The translations under genes were made by a program, and so were the position numbers. DNA of 47,904 nt from an uncultured Lachnospiraceae bacterium (GTDB taxonomy: Bacteria; Bacillota; Clostridia; Lachnospirales; Lachnospiraceae), in contig CAJUDS010000018.1 in the NCBI GenBank assembly GCA_910585345.1, forward strand, positions 1-47,904, written 5' to 3'. Each line of letters starts with the position of its first letter. Positions within the stretch are counted from its first letter, which is position 1. Positions 25,488-33,770 of the stretch are shown here, in pieces. The notes beneath the pieces are model-generated. The model saw only the letters and a program-made list of their open reading frames with translations. It had not been told where the DNA came from and made no database searches.

Positions 25488-26823
25488 ATGGCTTGGAAAA
25501 TGTCTCCGGTTTCTCAAAAGAGCAGGTATGATACTGGCTGTGCTGACGCTGCTGTTCTTTTCGTGCCGTTTGTTGGATTATATGTATGTGCATGAGGACC
25601 AGTGGTTCAGGATCCTGTGGCATCATTATTATGAAGAGGAACGTAATATCGACAATTTATTTCTTGGTTCTTCCCATGTGTATGCCGATCTCAATCCTAT
25701 GCTGTTGGATGCGTTAAACGGACAGAATAACTTTAACCTCTCCTCACCTGTGCAGAGGCTGAATGCTTCTTACTATCTGTTAAAAGAAGCTGACGACGGA
25801 CACAATCTGTCGCATGTGTATCTTGAATTGTATTACGATGTCTCGACCGGCGCAGTGGGGGAATTTGATACGCCTGAGGAGCTGCATTGGAATTGGGGAA
25901 ATACGGATTACATGAAACCGTCTCTGAACAAAGTGCAGTTTATGCTTACTATGGGCCGGCCCGAAAATTATGCGGATATTTTTCTGCCATTTGTCAGATA
26001 CCGGGAGCATATGCTCGATTCGGAGTGGATTCATATAGCGACGGCGGCAAAGCAGGAAGAAGGTTACCGCAGCTATGCGTGTACTTTGTATGATCTAAAG
26101 GGAATTGTACAATATCTCGACAAAGGCTATCAGTATTCAACTTTAGTACTGCAGGAAGGCGAGCTGCTGTGTCCCCAAAATAAATTAGCGGATGCGCCGT
26201 TGACAGCGGATGCTGAAAAGTATCTGCGGATGATTATCGACTTCTGTCGGGAAAACGATATTGCGTTGACGCTTTTTATCAATCCGATTCATGGGCTGCA
26301 GATGGCGTCTGTGGAAAATTATGAGGCGTATACAAACCAGATCAGATCCATTGCAGGCGAATACGGGTTGGATTTTTATGATTTTAATCTGTGCCGGGAA
26401 GAATGGCTGGATATGCAGAAGCAGGAATATTTTGCGGATACCGGGCATTTGAACAGCAATGGCGCCGGTGTATTTACACCGTTTTTCTGGCAGGTTGTCT
26501 CGGGAAGCAGCGAGGAGAACAAAAAATATTTTTATGATTCCTATGCGGAAAAGCTGGCCGCCCTGCCGCCGCAGACATATGGACTGCTTTATACGGATGA
26601 TGAAGGACAGGGTATTCGCTTACTGCAGGTGGCATCCAACAGAGAAGAAGGTCTGGAATACCGGATTGCTGTGACGCCGGAAGGCGGAGAAGAAAGAATA
26701 GTGCAGGATTTTTCGGAAAACAGGGAATTTGCGGTTCCTTTGGAAGAGCATGGCATCTGCACGGTTTCCGTGCGGGCAAAAGAGGCGCCGGAGGATGTGC
26801 GGACGCTGCAGGTTGTTTATTAG
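25453..26823 (+). CDS. SGNH-hydrolase-like membrane protein (acylation partner)
   Basis: A 456-residue protein. A transmembrane helix at residues 25-42 (GMILAVLTLLFFSCRLLD) anchors an extracellular domain. It has an SGNH-type start, NLFLGSSHVYADLNP (nucleophile Ser), and a late DTGHLNSNGAGVFT resembling the block V Asp-His. A C-terminal beta-rich part follows from about 360. The ATG at 25453 follows GGAGTGGTAT; earlier TTG and ATG codons are possible. With the MBOAT protein it likely transfers acyl groups onto a surface polymer. Confidence 0.8.
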   Translation: MIPNSLFTSSFRWLGKCLRFLKRAGMILAVLTLLFFSCRLLDYMYVHEDQWFRILWHHYYEEERNIDNLFLGSSHVYADLNPMLLDALNGQNNFNLSSPVQRLNASYYLLKEADDGHNLSHVYLELYYDVSTGAVGEFDTPEELHWNWGNTDYMKPSLNKVQFMLTMGRPENYADIFLPFVRYREHMLDSEWIHIATAAKQEEGYRSYACTLYDLKGIVQYLDKGYQYSTLVLQEGELLCPQNKLADAPLTADAEKYLRMIIDFCRENDIALTLFINPIHGLQMASVENYEAYTNQIRSIAGEYGLDFYDFNLCREEWLDMQKQEYFADTGHLNSNGAGVFTPFFWQVVSGSSEENKKYFYDSYAEKLAALPPQTYGLLYTDDEGQGIRLLQVASNREEGLEYRIAVTPEGGEERIVQDFSENREFAVPLEEHGICTVSVRAKEAPEDVRTLQVVY

Positions 26824-26885
26824 GGAGACATTAGTGTACGGCTCTGTTTGGTTGTACGTTTGTCATGAACGCAAAGCGGCATGGC

Positions 26886-26915
26886 TTGACAAGGGCATAG
26901 TTTTTATGATATATA
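26886..26915 (+). promoter_or_regulatory. Promoter of the amino acid ABC transporter
   Basis: A perfect TTGACA (26886-26891), then TATATA at 26910-26915 (18-base spacer) with further TA repeats giving a 17-base option. The palindromic operator follows directly. Confidence 0.7.
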
Positions 26916-26927
26916 TGGGTAGTACTG

Positions 26928-26949
26928 GGATAATTGTATACAATTATCC
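26928..26949. promoter_or_regulatory. Perfect 22-bp palindrome, candidate GntR-type operator
   Basis: A fully symmetric 22-bp site with core ATTGTATACAAT, placed just after the -10 box of the transporter promoter. The core resembles the TTGTATACAA operators of GntR-family repressors (for example the gluconate operator of Bacillus subtilis). A repressor bound here would block transcription of the transporter. No GntR gene is in the window. Confidence 0.65.
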
Positions 26950-26979
26950 TGAAACAGATAGAAACAGGAGGACAGGATT

Positions 26980-27825
26980 ATGAAAAAGAAAATTTTATCA
27001 GTAATTGCGGCGTCAGCCATGGTATTGTCACTGGCTGCATGCGGCGGAAATACGGAGTCGGCGACAGAATCCGGTACGGCACAGGGTAGTGAGACAGAAG
27101 CGCCTGCAGCGCAGGAAGAAGCCGCAGAAACGGAAAGCGCGGCCAACGGCGGCGACAAGACATATATTATTGCTACGGATACGGTATTTGCACCATTTGA
27201 GTTTACGGATGCGAGCAATAATTTTGTAGGAATTGATGTGGATTTGGTAGCAGCTATTGCGCAGGATCAGGGCTTTTCATATGAGTTACAGTCTCTTGGA
27301 TTTGATGCGGCGCTGCTTGCAGTAGAGTCCGGACAGGCGGACGGCGTGATTGCCGGTATGTCCATTACGGATGAAAGAAAAGAGAAATTTGATTTCTCTG
27401 ATTCCTATTATGATGCAGGCGTGACAATGGCGGTGGCAAAGGGATCGGAAGTAGCTTCTTTTGATGATTTGAAGGATAAAAAGGTTGCTGTTAAGACGGG
27501 AACAAACGGCGCTGCATATGCGAAATCCATTGCAGAGCAGTATGGCTTTGAAATTGTAGAATTTGCTGATTCACCGACAATGTACCAGGACGTCATTACA
27601 GGCAACACAGTGGCATGTTTTGAAGACTACCCGGTTATGGCTTATAACATTCAGCAGGGCGCGGGCATGGAGATGCCCGGCGATGTGAACGAGTCCCAGA
27701 CACCTTATGGGTTTGCCGTAAAGAAGGGTGAAAATGCGGAACTGCTCGCAATGTTCCAGGCTGGTCTGAAAAACATCAAAGAGAACGGTAAGTATGATGA
27801 AATCATAGGAACTTACACAAAATAA
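26980..27825 (+). CDS. Polar amino acid ABC transporter, substrate-binding lipoprotein
   Basis: A 281-residue lipoprotein. The signal peptide ends in a lipobox SLAAC with Cys21, followed by a Glu/Ala-rich linker to about residue 60. The SBP family 3 domain then begins (TYIIATDTVFAPFEF, GIDVDLVAAIAQDQGF, GQADGVIAGMSITDERKEKF, KVAVKTGTNGAAYAK). It captures an amino acid such as glutamine, cystine or a similar polar one at the membrane face. GGAGGACAGGATT precedes the ATG. The permease gene lies 310 bases downstream, separated by a repeat element, an unusual gap. Confidence 0.94.
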   Translation: MKKKILSVIAASAMVLSLAACGGNTESATESGTAQGSETEAPAAQEEAAETESAANGGDKTYIIATDTVFAPFEFTDASNNFVGIDVDLVAAIAQDQGFSYELQSLGFDAALLAVESGQADGVIAGMSITDERKEKFDFSDSYYDAGVTMAVAKGSEVASFDDLKDKKVAVKTGTNGAAYAKSIAEQYGFEIVEFADSPTMYQDVITGNTVACFEDYPVMAYNIQQGAGMEMPGDVNESQTPYGFAVKKGENAELLAMFQAGLKNIKENGKYDEIIGTYTK

Positions 27826-27842
27826 TTTTCTGCATTTAAATG

Positions 27843-28104
27843 GATGACGCATGAGCCGTGCGAAAACGAACAGAGGCAAATGCCTGCTTGCAGGCAGATT
27901 TGACTCTGGATGTTTTCATAGGGCGAAGCCCGCACCGAGATGAAGCGGAGCGGAATCGAGGTGAGGCACGGCGCTATGAAGGAAACGGGCGCGAAAGAGA
28001 AGGTTCGGCGAAGCCCACACCGAGAAGAAGCGGAGCGGAATCGAGGTGAGGCACGGCGCTATGAAGGAAGCGGACGCAGAAGTGCGGCTGCGTCATGCGT
28101 CATC
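27843..28104. repeat. 262-bp intergenic element with inverted ends and tandem repeats
   Basis: Bounded by perfect 12-bp inverted arms: GATGACGCATGA at 27843-27854 and its complement at 28093-28104. Inside are two copies of an 85-bp unit (starting 27923 and 28008), nearly identical over the first 62 bases. A hairpin (27889-27912) lies to the left. No ribosome binding site or coding pattern persists, and the 85-bp period is not a multiple of three. It resembles a non-autonomous mobile repeat (MITE-like), or a structured RNA within the transporter mRNA. Confidence 0.7.
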
Positions 28105-28135
28105 ACTTAAACACAGAAGAGAGAGGGGGCTTTTC

Positions 28136-28792
28136 ATGTCTTTTTTTGAATTGGTGAGAGAAAACGGTGTATATCTGGTTACCGCAATGGGTAAAACATT
28201 GGAGCTTACGTTTTTGTCTCTTGTATTTGCGGCTTTGATTGGTCTGTTTTTTGGCCTTTTAAATGTGTCGAAGAACAGGGCGCTCAATGTAATTGCGAAT
28301 GTTTATATCGACTGTATCCGGGGTGTGCCCCTGATTGTATTGGCGTTTTTTGTCTATTTCGGCGTGCCGATGGCTACAGGCGTACGTCTGGATGCATTGG
28401 TGGCAGGTATTATTTCCCTGAGTATGAATGCGGGAGCTTATATGGCGGAGATTGTCCGTGCAGGTATCCAGTCCATTGATAAGGGACAAATGGAAGCGGC
28501 CAGAAGTCTGGGGCTGTCATACGGGACGGCGATGCGAAAAGTAGTGCTTCCCCAGGCGATCCGCGTGATGATTCCTTCCATTATTAATCAGTTTATTATT
28601 ACGCTGAAGGATACTTCGATTCTTTCTGTGATTGGATTCCCGGAACTTGTGAAGGCAGGTCAGATTGTCATTGCAAGAAATTTTGAAACATTCAAGATGT
28701 GGGCGATCATTGCCATCATGTACCTGATCGTAATTACCACGCTTTCGAAGATTGCAAGAGCACTGGAAAGGAAGATTTCCTATGGAAAATAA
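28136..28792 (+). CDS. Polar amino acid ABC transporter, permease
   Basis: A 218-residue membrane protein of the HisMQ type. The first hydrophobic segments (TMGKTLELTFLSLVFAAL region) are followed by IRGVPLIVLAFFVYFG and the EAA loop with EAARSLGLSYGTAMRKVVLP. The ATG at 28136 follows AGAGAGGGGGC; the frame upstream to 28046 comes from the repeat element and is rejected. It overlaps the ATPase gene by 11 bases. Confidence 0.93.
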   Translation: MSFFELVRENGVYLVTAMGKTLELTFLSLVFAALIGLFFGLLNVSKNRALNVIANVYIDCIRGVPLIVLAFFVYFGVPMATGVRLDALVAGIISLSMNAGAYMAEIVRAGIQSIDKGQMEAARSLGLSYGTAMRKVVLPQAIRVMIPSIINQFIITLKDTSILSVIGFPELVKAGQIVIARNFETFKMWAIIAIMYLIVITTLSKIARALERKISYGK

Positions 28793-29522
28793 CAACAGTA
28801 AAATCAGCGTAAAGCAGCTCAGAAAAAGTTTCGGACATTTGGAAGTGCTGAAAGGGATGGATGTGGAGATTACGGAAGGGGAAGTGGTATGCCTGATCGG
28901 CCCTTCCGGCTCCGGTAAAAGCACCTTCCTGCGGTGTCTGAACGCCTTGGAAAAGATTACGGCAGGCACAGTTGTCGTGGACGGCTATCATCTGACGGAT
29001 AAAAAGATAAATATTAATAAAGTGAGAGAAAATATCGGCATGGTGTTCCAGCATTTTAATCTGTTTGCCAATTTGAATGTGATTGACAATATTATGCTGG
29101 CACCAGTAGAGCTTAAGAAAATGACGAAGGAAGAGGCTCGTGCAAAGGGAATGGAGCTTCTTGCGATGGTTGGGCTTGCGGAAAAAGCGGAGGTATTTCC
29201 CAGTAAGCTGTCGGGTGGACAGAAACAGCGGGTGGCCATTGCGCGGGCGCTTGCAATGAATCCTGATATTATGCTGTTTGACGAACCGACCAGCGCGCTT
29301 GATCCGGAGATGGTCGGCGAGGTCTTGGAGGTTATGAAAAACCTGGCAAGGAACGGCATGACAATGGTGGTGGTAACCCATGAGATGGGATTTGCCAGAG
29401 AAGTGGCCAGCCGGGTGATTTTTATGGACGAAGGTGTGATCGTGGAGGAAGGAACGCCCCAGGAGGTGCTTTTAAATCCACAGCAGCCCCGTACGATTGA
29501 TTTTTTGAATAAAGTATTGTAA
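28782..29522 (+). CDS. Polar amino acid ABC transporter, ATP-binding protein
   Basis: A 246-residue ATPase. It has Walker A GPSGSGKST, Q-loop FQHFNLFANLN, signature LSGGQKQR, Walker B IMLFDEPTSALDPE and the switch His in VVVTHEMGFAREVA. Its closest functional match is the GlnQ type. AAAGGAAGATTTCCT precedes the ATG, which overlaps the permease end. A strong terminator follows 10 bases after the stop. Confidence 0.95.
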   Translation: MENNNSKISVKQLRKSFGHLEVLKGMDVEITEGEVVCLIGPSGSGKSTFLRCLNALEKITAGTVVVDGYHLTDKKININKVRENIGMVFQHFNLFANLNVIDNIMLAPVELKKMTKEEARAKGMELLAMVGLAEKAEVFPSKLSGGQKQRVAIARALAMNPDIMLFDEPTSALDPEMVGEVLEVMKNLARNGMTMVVVTHEMGFAREVASRVIFMDEGVIVEEGTPQEVLLNPQQPRTIDFLNKVL

Positions 29523-29531
29523 GCGAAGGTA

Positions 29532-29563
29532 AAACCCCGGAGACTTAAGTCTCCGGGGTTTTC
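29532..29563 (+). terminator. Strong terminator of the ABC transporter operon
   Basis: A perfect palindromic stem, AAAACCCCGGAGACTT paired with AAGTCTCCGGGGTTTT, ending in Ts. It marks the end of the transporter operon. Confidence 0.92.
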
Positions 29564-29671
29564 TGTTGCGTTCCGGTTTCCTGCATATTATAATAAACCA
29601 TGGATTTTTCAGGGGAGGAAGGCTCGCAGGCCGGAATTTCCCTGGAAATGAGAGAACAGGGAGGGGACGGC

Positions 29672-30673
29672 ATGATGAGAAAACAGACAATATCTGTACT
29701 GGCATTTATGGTGGCAGCGGCAATTACGGCCTGCGGCAGTTCTACGGATGTGGGGGACATGGCTGGGGTAGAGACAAAAAGCACAGAAGCGGTTCTATCT
29801 GCGAAGGAAAGCACAGACAACAGCGGAGCGTACGAAGAGACGGAGGCGGAGGACGGGAGGCAGATAACGGTTTCCCAGGGAGGCGCATTTGGCCGGATTT
29901 CCGTCACCCTGCCTTCCGATTGGCAGTATGAGACGTGTCCGGCTTACAGTGACACTCTGCAGGCCGGTATGTACGGTATTCAATTCCGGCCGCAGGAGGT
30001 GTCTGCGGGTTATGTGGAGTTGTGCTATATGGAATCTTTCGGTGTCTGCGGGACCGGTCTTGCGGAGGAGACTGTGACGCTTGCCGGGGAGAGCGCCTCC
30101 ATAGGGAGATTTGACGGTCATGCGTATTGGGATTTTGTATCCTTCGGGAGCGCACATGGGGGGATAGTCGCATTTACCCATGATGTGGACGATGCATGGT
30201 GGGACGAGTATGGAGAGCAGGTGTCCGGTATTCTCAATACACTCCGGTTTGACCGGGACGAAAGGGAAGGCGCGGCAGCCATAGAAGACGCCGGTTCGAA
30301 AATTGCACAGATCGGTCTGGAGCTTATAATGGATCAGATTACGCCGGCAGGGGCGAAGCTCAGCTTTTTTCAGTCCGGCGGCCAGCCTGAGGGTGAGCTG
30401 GAATTTGGCGATACATTTGTGATCGAGAAATTAAATGACGGGACATGGGAGGAGATGCCGTTAGCGGTAACCGGGTACCCCGGAGGCTATGGATTCCATG
30501 ATATTGCCTATACGATTGCCCGTGAGGATGTGACCGGATATGAGCAAAACTGGGATGTGTTTTATGGAGAACTGCCGGCTGGAGAGTACCGGATTGGTAA
30601 AGAGATTTTTGACTTTCGCGGAACAGGGGATTTTGACACCTACACGGTTTACGGGCGGTTTGTCATATACTGA
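29672..30673 (+). CDS. Lipoprotein with C-terminal Ig-like domain
   Basis: A 333-residue secreted lipoprotein. The signal peptide ends AAAITAC with lipobox Cys21, and two adjacent ATG codons at 29672 and 29675 follow GGGAGGGGACGGC. An acidic linker leads to a beta-rich domain (residues about 70-190). A C-terminal domain (about 225-333) matches a bacterial Ig-like pattern: ITPAGAKLSFFQSGGQPEGE, FVIEKLNDGTWEEMP, VFYGELPAGEYRIGKEIFDF. Role unknown; it probably sits on the outer face of the membrane. Confidence 0.85.
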   Translation: MMRKQTISVLAFMVAAAITACGSSTDVGDMAGVETKSTEAVLSAKESTDNSGAYEETEAEDGRQITVSQGGAFGRISVTLPSDWQYETCPAYSDTLQAGMYGIQFRPQEVSAGYVELCYMESFGVCGTGLAEETVTLAGESASIGRFDGHAYWDFVSFGSAHGGIVAFTHDVDDAWWDEYGEQVSGILNTLRFDRDEREGAAAIEDAGSKIAQIGLELIMDQITPAGAKLSFFQSGGQPEGELEFGDTFVIEKLNDGTWEEMPLAVTGYPGGYGFHDIAYTIAREDVTGYEQNWDVFYGELPAGEYRIGKEIFDFRGTGDFDTYTVYGRFVIY

Positions 30674-30783
30674 GCATTATCCTGCTTTATGGGAAAGATG
30701 TCTGTGTTCCCTCGTTTTTGAGGATAAACGGAGATTGCCCGGATTCTGCCAGACAGATCATTCACACACCGGTCAAAATGTTC

Positions 30784-30812
30784 TTGCCAATTCGGATGTT
30801 CTATGATAAAAT
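30784..30812 (+). promoter_or_regulatory. Promoter of the ACT-hom operon
   Basis: TTGCCA (30784-30789) and TAAAAT (30807-30812) with a 17-base spacer, 58 bases before the ACT-protein ATG. No lysine riboswitch or T-box sequence was seen in the leader. Confidence 0.6.
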
Positions 30813-30870
30813 ATCTCTCGTTGGCATACAACTGTCCATGAATAACGGACAGAAAAGGAGATACAGAGTG

Positions 30871-31311
30871 ATGGATGAGAGCAGATATTTTGTGCTGAAA
30901 CGAAGAGCGGTTCCGGAAGTGCTGCTGAAGGTAGTGGAGGCAAAGCGGCTTCTGGATTCGGAGAAGGTCATGACAGTGCAGGAGGCTGCGGAAGCGGTGG
31001 GTATCAGCAGAAGTTCTTTTTATAAGTATAAGGAAGACATTTTTCCCTTTCATGACAGTTCCCAGGGGCGGACGGTTACGTTTACGCTGCAGATGGATGA
31101 TGAACCGGGACTGCTGTCGGACGTACTGAAGATTGTGGCGCAGTTTCGGGCTAATATCCTTACGATCCACCAGAGTATCCCGATCAACGCGGTGGCATCG
31201 CTGAGCATCAGTGTGCAGGTGCTGCCGACGACCCAGGACGTATCCAAAATGATTGCAGAGATGGAACGGCAGAAGGGCGTCCATCATGTAAAAATACTTG
31301 CTAAGGAGTAG
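30871..31311 (+). CDS. UPF0735 ACT-domain protein
   Basis: A 146-residue protein. The N-terminal helix-turn-helix-like part (VMTVQEAAEAVGISRSSFYK) is followed by an ACT domain (VTFTLQMDDEPGLLSDVLKI, ILTIHQSIPINAVASLSISV). ACT domains bind amino acids, and the position directly before homoserine dehydrogenase suggests regulation of that pathway. AAAGGAGATACAGAGTG sets the ATG. It is 5 bases from the next gene. Confidence 0.92.
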   Translation: MDESRYFVLKRRAVPEVLLKVVEAKRLLDSEKVMTVQEAAEAVGISRSSFYKYKEDIFPFHDSSQGRTVTFTLQMDDEPGLLSDVLKIVAQFRANILTIHQSIPINAVASLSISVQVLPTTQDVSKMIAEMERQKGVHHVKILAKE

Positions 31312-31316
31312 AAAGA

Positions 31317-32537
31317 ATGGTTTATGCAGCGATTTTAGGCTATGGCACCGTAGGAAGCGGTGTGGCGGCCGTACTGGAACAGAACGAAAAAATGATTACG
31401 AAAAAAGCGGGAGAGGAGATCAGCGTTAAATATATACTGGATTTACGTGACTTTCCGGGTGATCCCAATGAGGCAAAGGTCGTTCATGATTTTGCCGTCA
31501 TATTAGAAGATCCGTCAGTATCCGTGATTTGTGAGACGATGGGCGGTACCGAGCCTGCCTATACGTTTTCGAAAAAGGCGCTGCTGGCGGGAAAGAGCGT
31601 ATGTACTTCCAATAAGGAGCTGGTGGCCAATCACGGACCGGAGCTGCTGCGTCTGGCCAGAGAGAATAACTGTAATTATTTATTTGAGGCCAGCGTAGGC
31701 GGCGGGATTCCCATTATCAGACCGATGAACTATTCTCTGACAGCGGAGGCTATTGACGGTATTACCGGTATTTTGAACGGAACGACAAATTATATTTTGA
31801 CAAAAATGGAGAGAGAGGGCGCTGATTTCGGCAGCGTACTGCAGGAAGCGCAGGAGAAGGGCTATGCGGAAAAGAATCCGGAGGCGGATGTGGAAGGCTA
31901 TGACGCCTGCAGGAAAATCGCGATCCTTTCTTCCCTGATGCTGGGGAAAACGGTGAATTATGAAAATATCTATACGGAAGGTATCACGAAGATTACCGCG
32001 GAGGATTTTCGTTACGCAAAGGCGCTCGACCAGTCGATTAAACTGCTTGCCGTGAGTAAAATGACGGAAGAAGGCTGCATGGTTATGGTTGCTCCGTTTA
32101 TGATTCCGGCGGCGCATGCGCTGCACGGTGTCAACGACGTATACAATGCGGTTTACGTGCATAGCAATATGCTGGGTAATTCGATGTATTATGGTAGAGG
32201 GGCAGGAAAGCTGCCGACGGCCAGCGCGGTTGTCTCCGATGTGGTGGATTGTGCGAGACACCAGGGCAAGACCGTGATGTGCTTTTGGGACGAAGAGGAA
32301 GTGGAACTGGCGGATTACAGGGCTTTTCCCAGAAGATTTTTTGTCCGTGCCGATGCGGGACTGCTGGATGAGGAGAAGGCAGAAAGTCTCTTCGGCACGA
32401 TTGAGACGATCCGTTTGGAAAATATGCCGGGCGAGTTTGGTTTCCTGACCGGTCCTATGAAAGAAACGGATTTTGAAGCTGCTAAGAATAAGGCGCAGGG
32501 GATTCTGGGGAGAATCCGTTTGGAGGATTGGAAATGA
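31317..32537 (+). CDS. hom: Homoserine dehydrogenase
   Basis: A 406-residue NAD(P)-dependent enzyme reducing aspartate semialdehyde to homoserine, at the branch to threonine and methionine. The Rossmann motif is ILGYGTVGSGVA, then TSNKELVANHG, FEASVGGGIPIIRP, GILNGTTNYILTKM and the catalytic EADVEGYDACRK. The C-terminal 60 residues (FFVRADAGLLDE onward) look ACT-like but short. The ATG overlaps nothing; AAGGAG of the leader lies at 31303-31308. Its stop overlaps the next start. Confidence 0.95.
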   Translation: MVYAAILGYGTVGSGVAAVLEQNEKMITKKAGEEISVKYILDLRDFPGDPNEAKVVHDFAVILEDPSVSVICETMGGTEPAYTFSKKALLAGKSVCTSNKELVANHGPELLRLARENNCNYLFEASVGGGIPIIRPMNYSLTAEAIDGITGILNGTTNYILTKMEREGADFGSVLQEAQEKGYAEKNPEADVEGYDACRKIAILSSLMLGKTVNYENIYTEGITKITAEDFRYAKALDQSIKLLAVSKMTEEGCMVMVAPFMIPAAHALHGVNDVYNAVYVHSNMLGNSMYYGRGAGKLPTASAVVSDVVDCARHQGKTVMCFWDEEEVELADYRAFPRRFFVRADAGLLDEEKAESLFGTIETIRLENMPGEFGFLTGPMKETDFEAAKNKAQGILGRIRLEDWK

Positions 32538-33748
32538 AATATGTAATTGTACTGGGCGATGGCATGGCGGACCAGCCTATTGCGGAGCTGGACGGGCAAA
32601 CCCCTCTGGAATATGCAAAGACGGAATATCTGGACAAACTGAGCGCGGTATCAGAAGTCGGAATGGTACATACCATACCCGACGGCATGAAGCCCGGTTC
32701 GGATACGGCCAATCTTTCTGTGATCGGGTACGACCCCAAGATCTACTATTCCGGACGTTCGCCGCTGGAGGCGCTGAGCATCGGGGTGCCGATGAAAGAA
32801 ACGGATATCGCGCTGCGCTGCAATATTGTCACCATTTCCGAGGAGGAAGGCATTCCTTTTGAAGAGCGTACGATTATTGACCATAGTTCCGGCGAAATCA
32901 GTACAGAGGAGTGTACGGTGCTTTTGGAGGCCGTAAAAGCGCAGCTGCAGAATGAAACCTTTCGGTTTTATGCGGGCACAAGTTATAGACACTGTCTGAT
33001 CTGGGATAAAGGCGAAGTAGTGGAACTGACACAGCCGCATGATGTGCTGGGGCGCATGATCGGGCCGTATCTTCCGGCCGATCAGAGATTTCGTGATATG
33101 ATGAAAAGAAGTTATGAAATCCTCGAGCATCATCCTGTCAATGAAGAACGGAGAAAAAAGGGGCTGCGTCCGGCCAACTGCTGCTGGTTTTGGGGTGCGG
33201 GAACGAAACCGGTTCTTTCCGCCTTTGAAGCGCAGCATCACAAAAAGGGCGTCATGATTTCGGCGGTCGATCTGCTGAAAGGAATTGCGGTGGGCGCCGG
33301 AATGGACAATATTGAGGTGGAAGGCGCGAACGGCGGACTGGATACCAATTATGAGGGAAAAGCCCGGGCGGCCGTGAAGGCATTGACAGAGGACGGTTAT
33401 GACTTTGCCTATATCCATGTGGAGGCGCCGGATGAGATGGGGCATCAGGGAAGTGTGGAGAAAAAAGTGAAGGCAATTGAGAATATTGACAGGTATGTCA
33501 TAAAACCGTTGACGGAGGGGCTGGAAAGCGCCGGTGCGGCATACCGGATGATGGTATTGCCGGATCATCCCACGCCGATCTGTGTCAGGACGCATACGGC
33601 TGATGATGTGCCGTATCTGCTCTACGATAACCGCCATCCGCTGGAAAACCGCTGTCTTTACAATGAGCGGGAAGCCGCACAGACAGGCATGCGGGTGGAA
33701 AAGGGACATGAGCTGATCCGCAGACTGTTCCAGGAGCAGGAACCATAA
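32534..33748 (+). CDS. ApgM-type phosphoglycerate mutase-like, probable homoserine kinase
   Basis: A 404-residue alkaline-phosphatase superfamily protein of the archaeal-type cofactor-independent phosphoglycerate mutase group. Metal-site sequences are seen at YVIVLGDGMADQP, KPGSDTANLSVIGY (catalytic Ser region), HVEAPDEMGHQG and VLPDHPTPICVRTH. Between homoserine dehydrogenase and aspartokinase it most likely phosphorylates homoserine, since no ThrB is present and this subgroup has been proposed as homoserine kinase. The ATG overlaps the hom stop (ATGA), with GGAGGATTGGAA upstream. Confidence 0.88.
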   Translation: MKYVIVLGDGMADQPIAELDGQTPLEYAKTEYLDKLSAVSEVGMVHTIPDGMKPGSDTANLSVIGYDPKIYYSGRSPLEALSIGVPMKETDIALRCNIVTISEEEGIPFEERTIIDHSSGEISTEECTVLLEAVKAQLQNETFRFYAGTSYRHCLIWDKGEVVELTQPHDVLGRMIGPYLPADQRFRDMMKRSYEILEHHPVNEERRKKGLRPANCCWFWGAGTKPVLSAFEAQHHKKGVMISAVDLLKGIAVGAGMDNIEVEGANGGLDTNYEGKARAAVKALTEDGYDFAYIHVEAPDEMGHQGSVEKKVKAIENIDRYVIKPLTEGLESAGAAYRMMVLPDHPTPICVRTHTADDVPYLLYDNRHPLENRCLYNEREAAQTGMRVEKGHELIRRLFQEQEP

Positions 33749-33770
33749 AGAACGAGGAGAAAACAGTATT

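Noticed and set aside
27923..28092. CRISPR array
   Set aside because: Only two 85-bp units with no spacers of constant length, and no cas genes.
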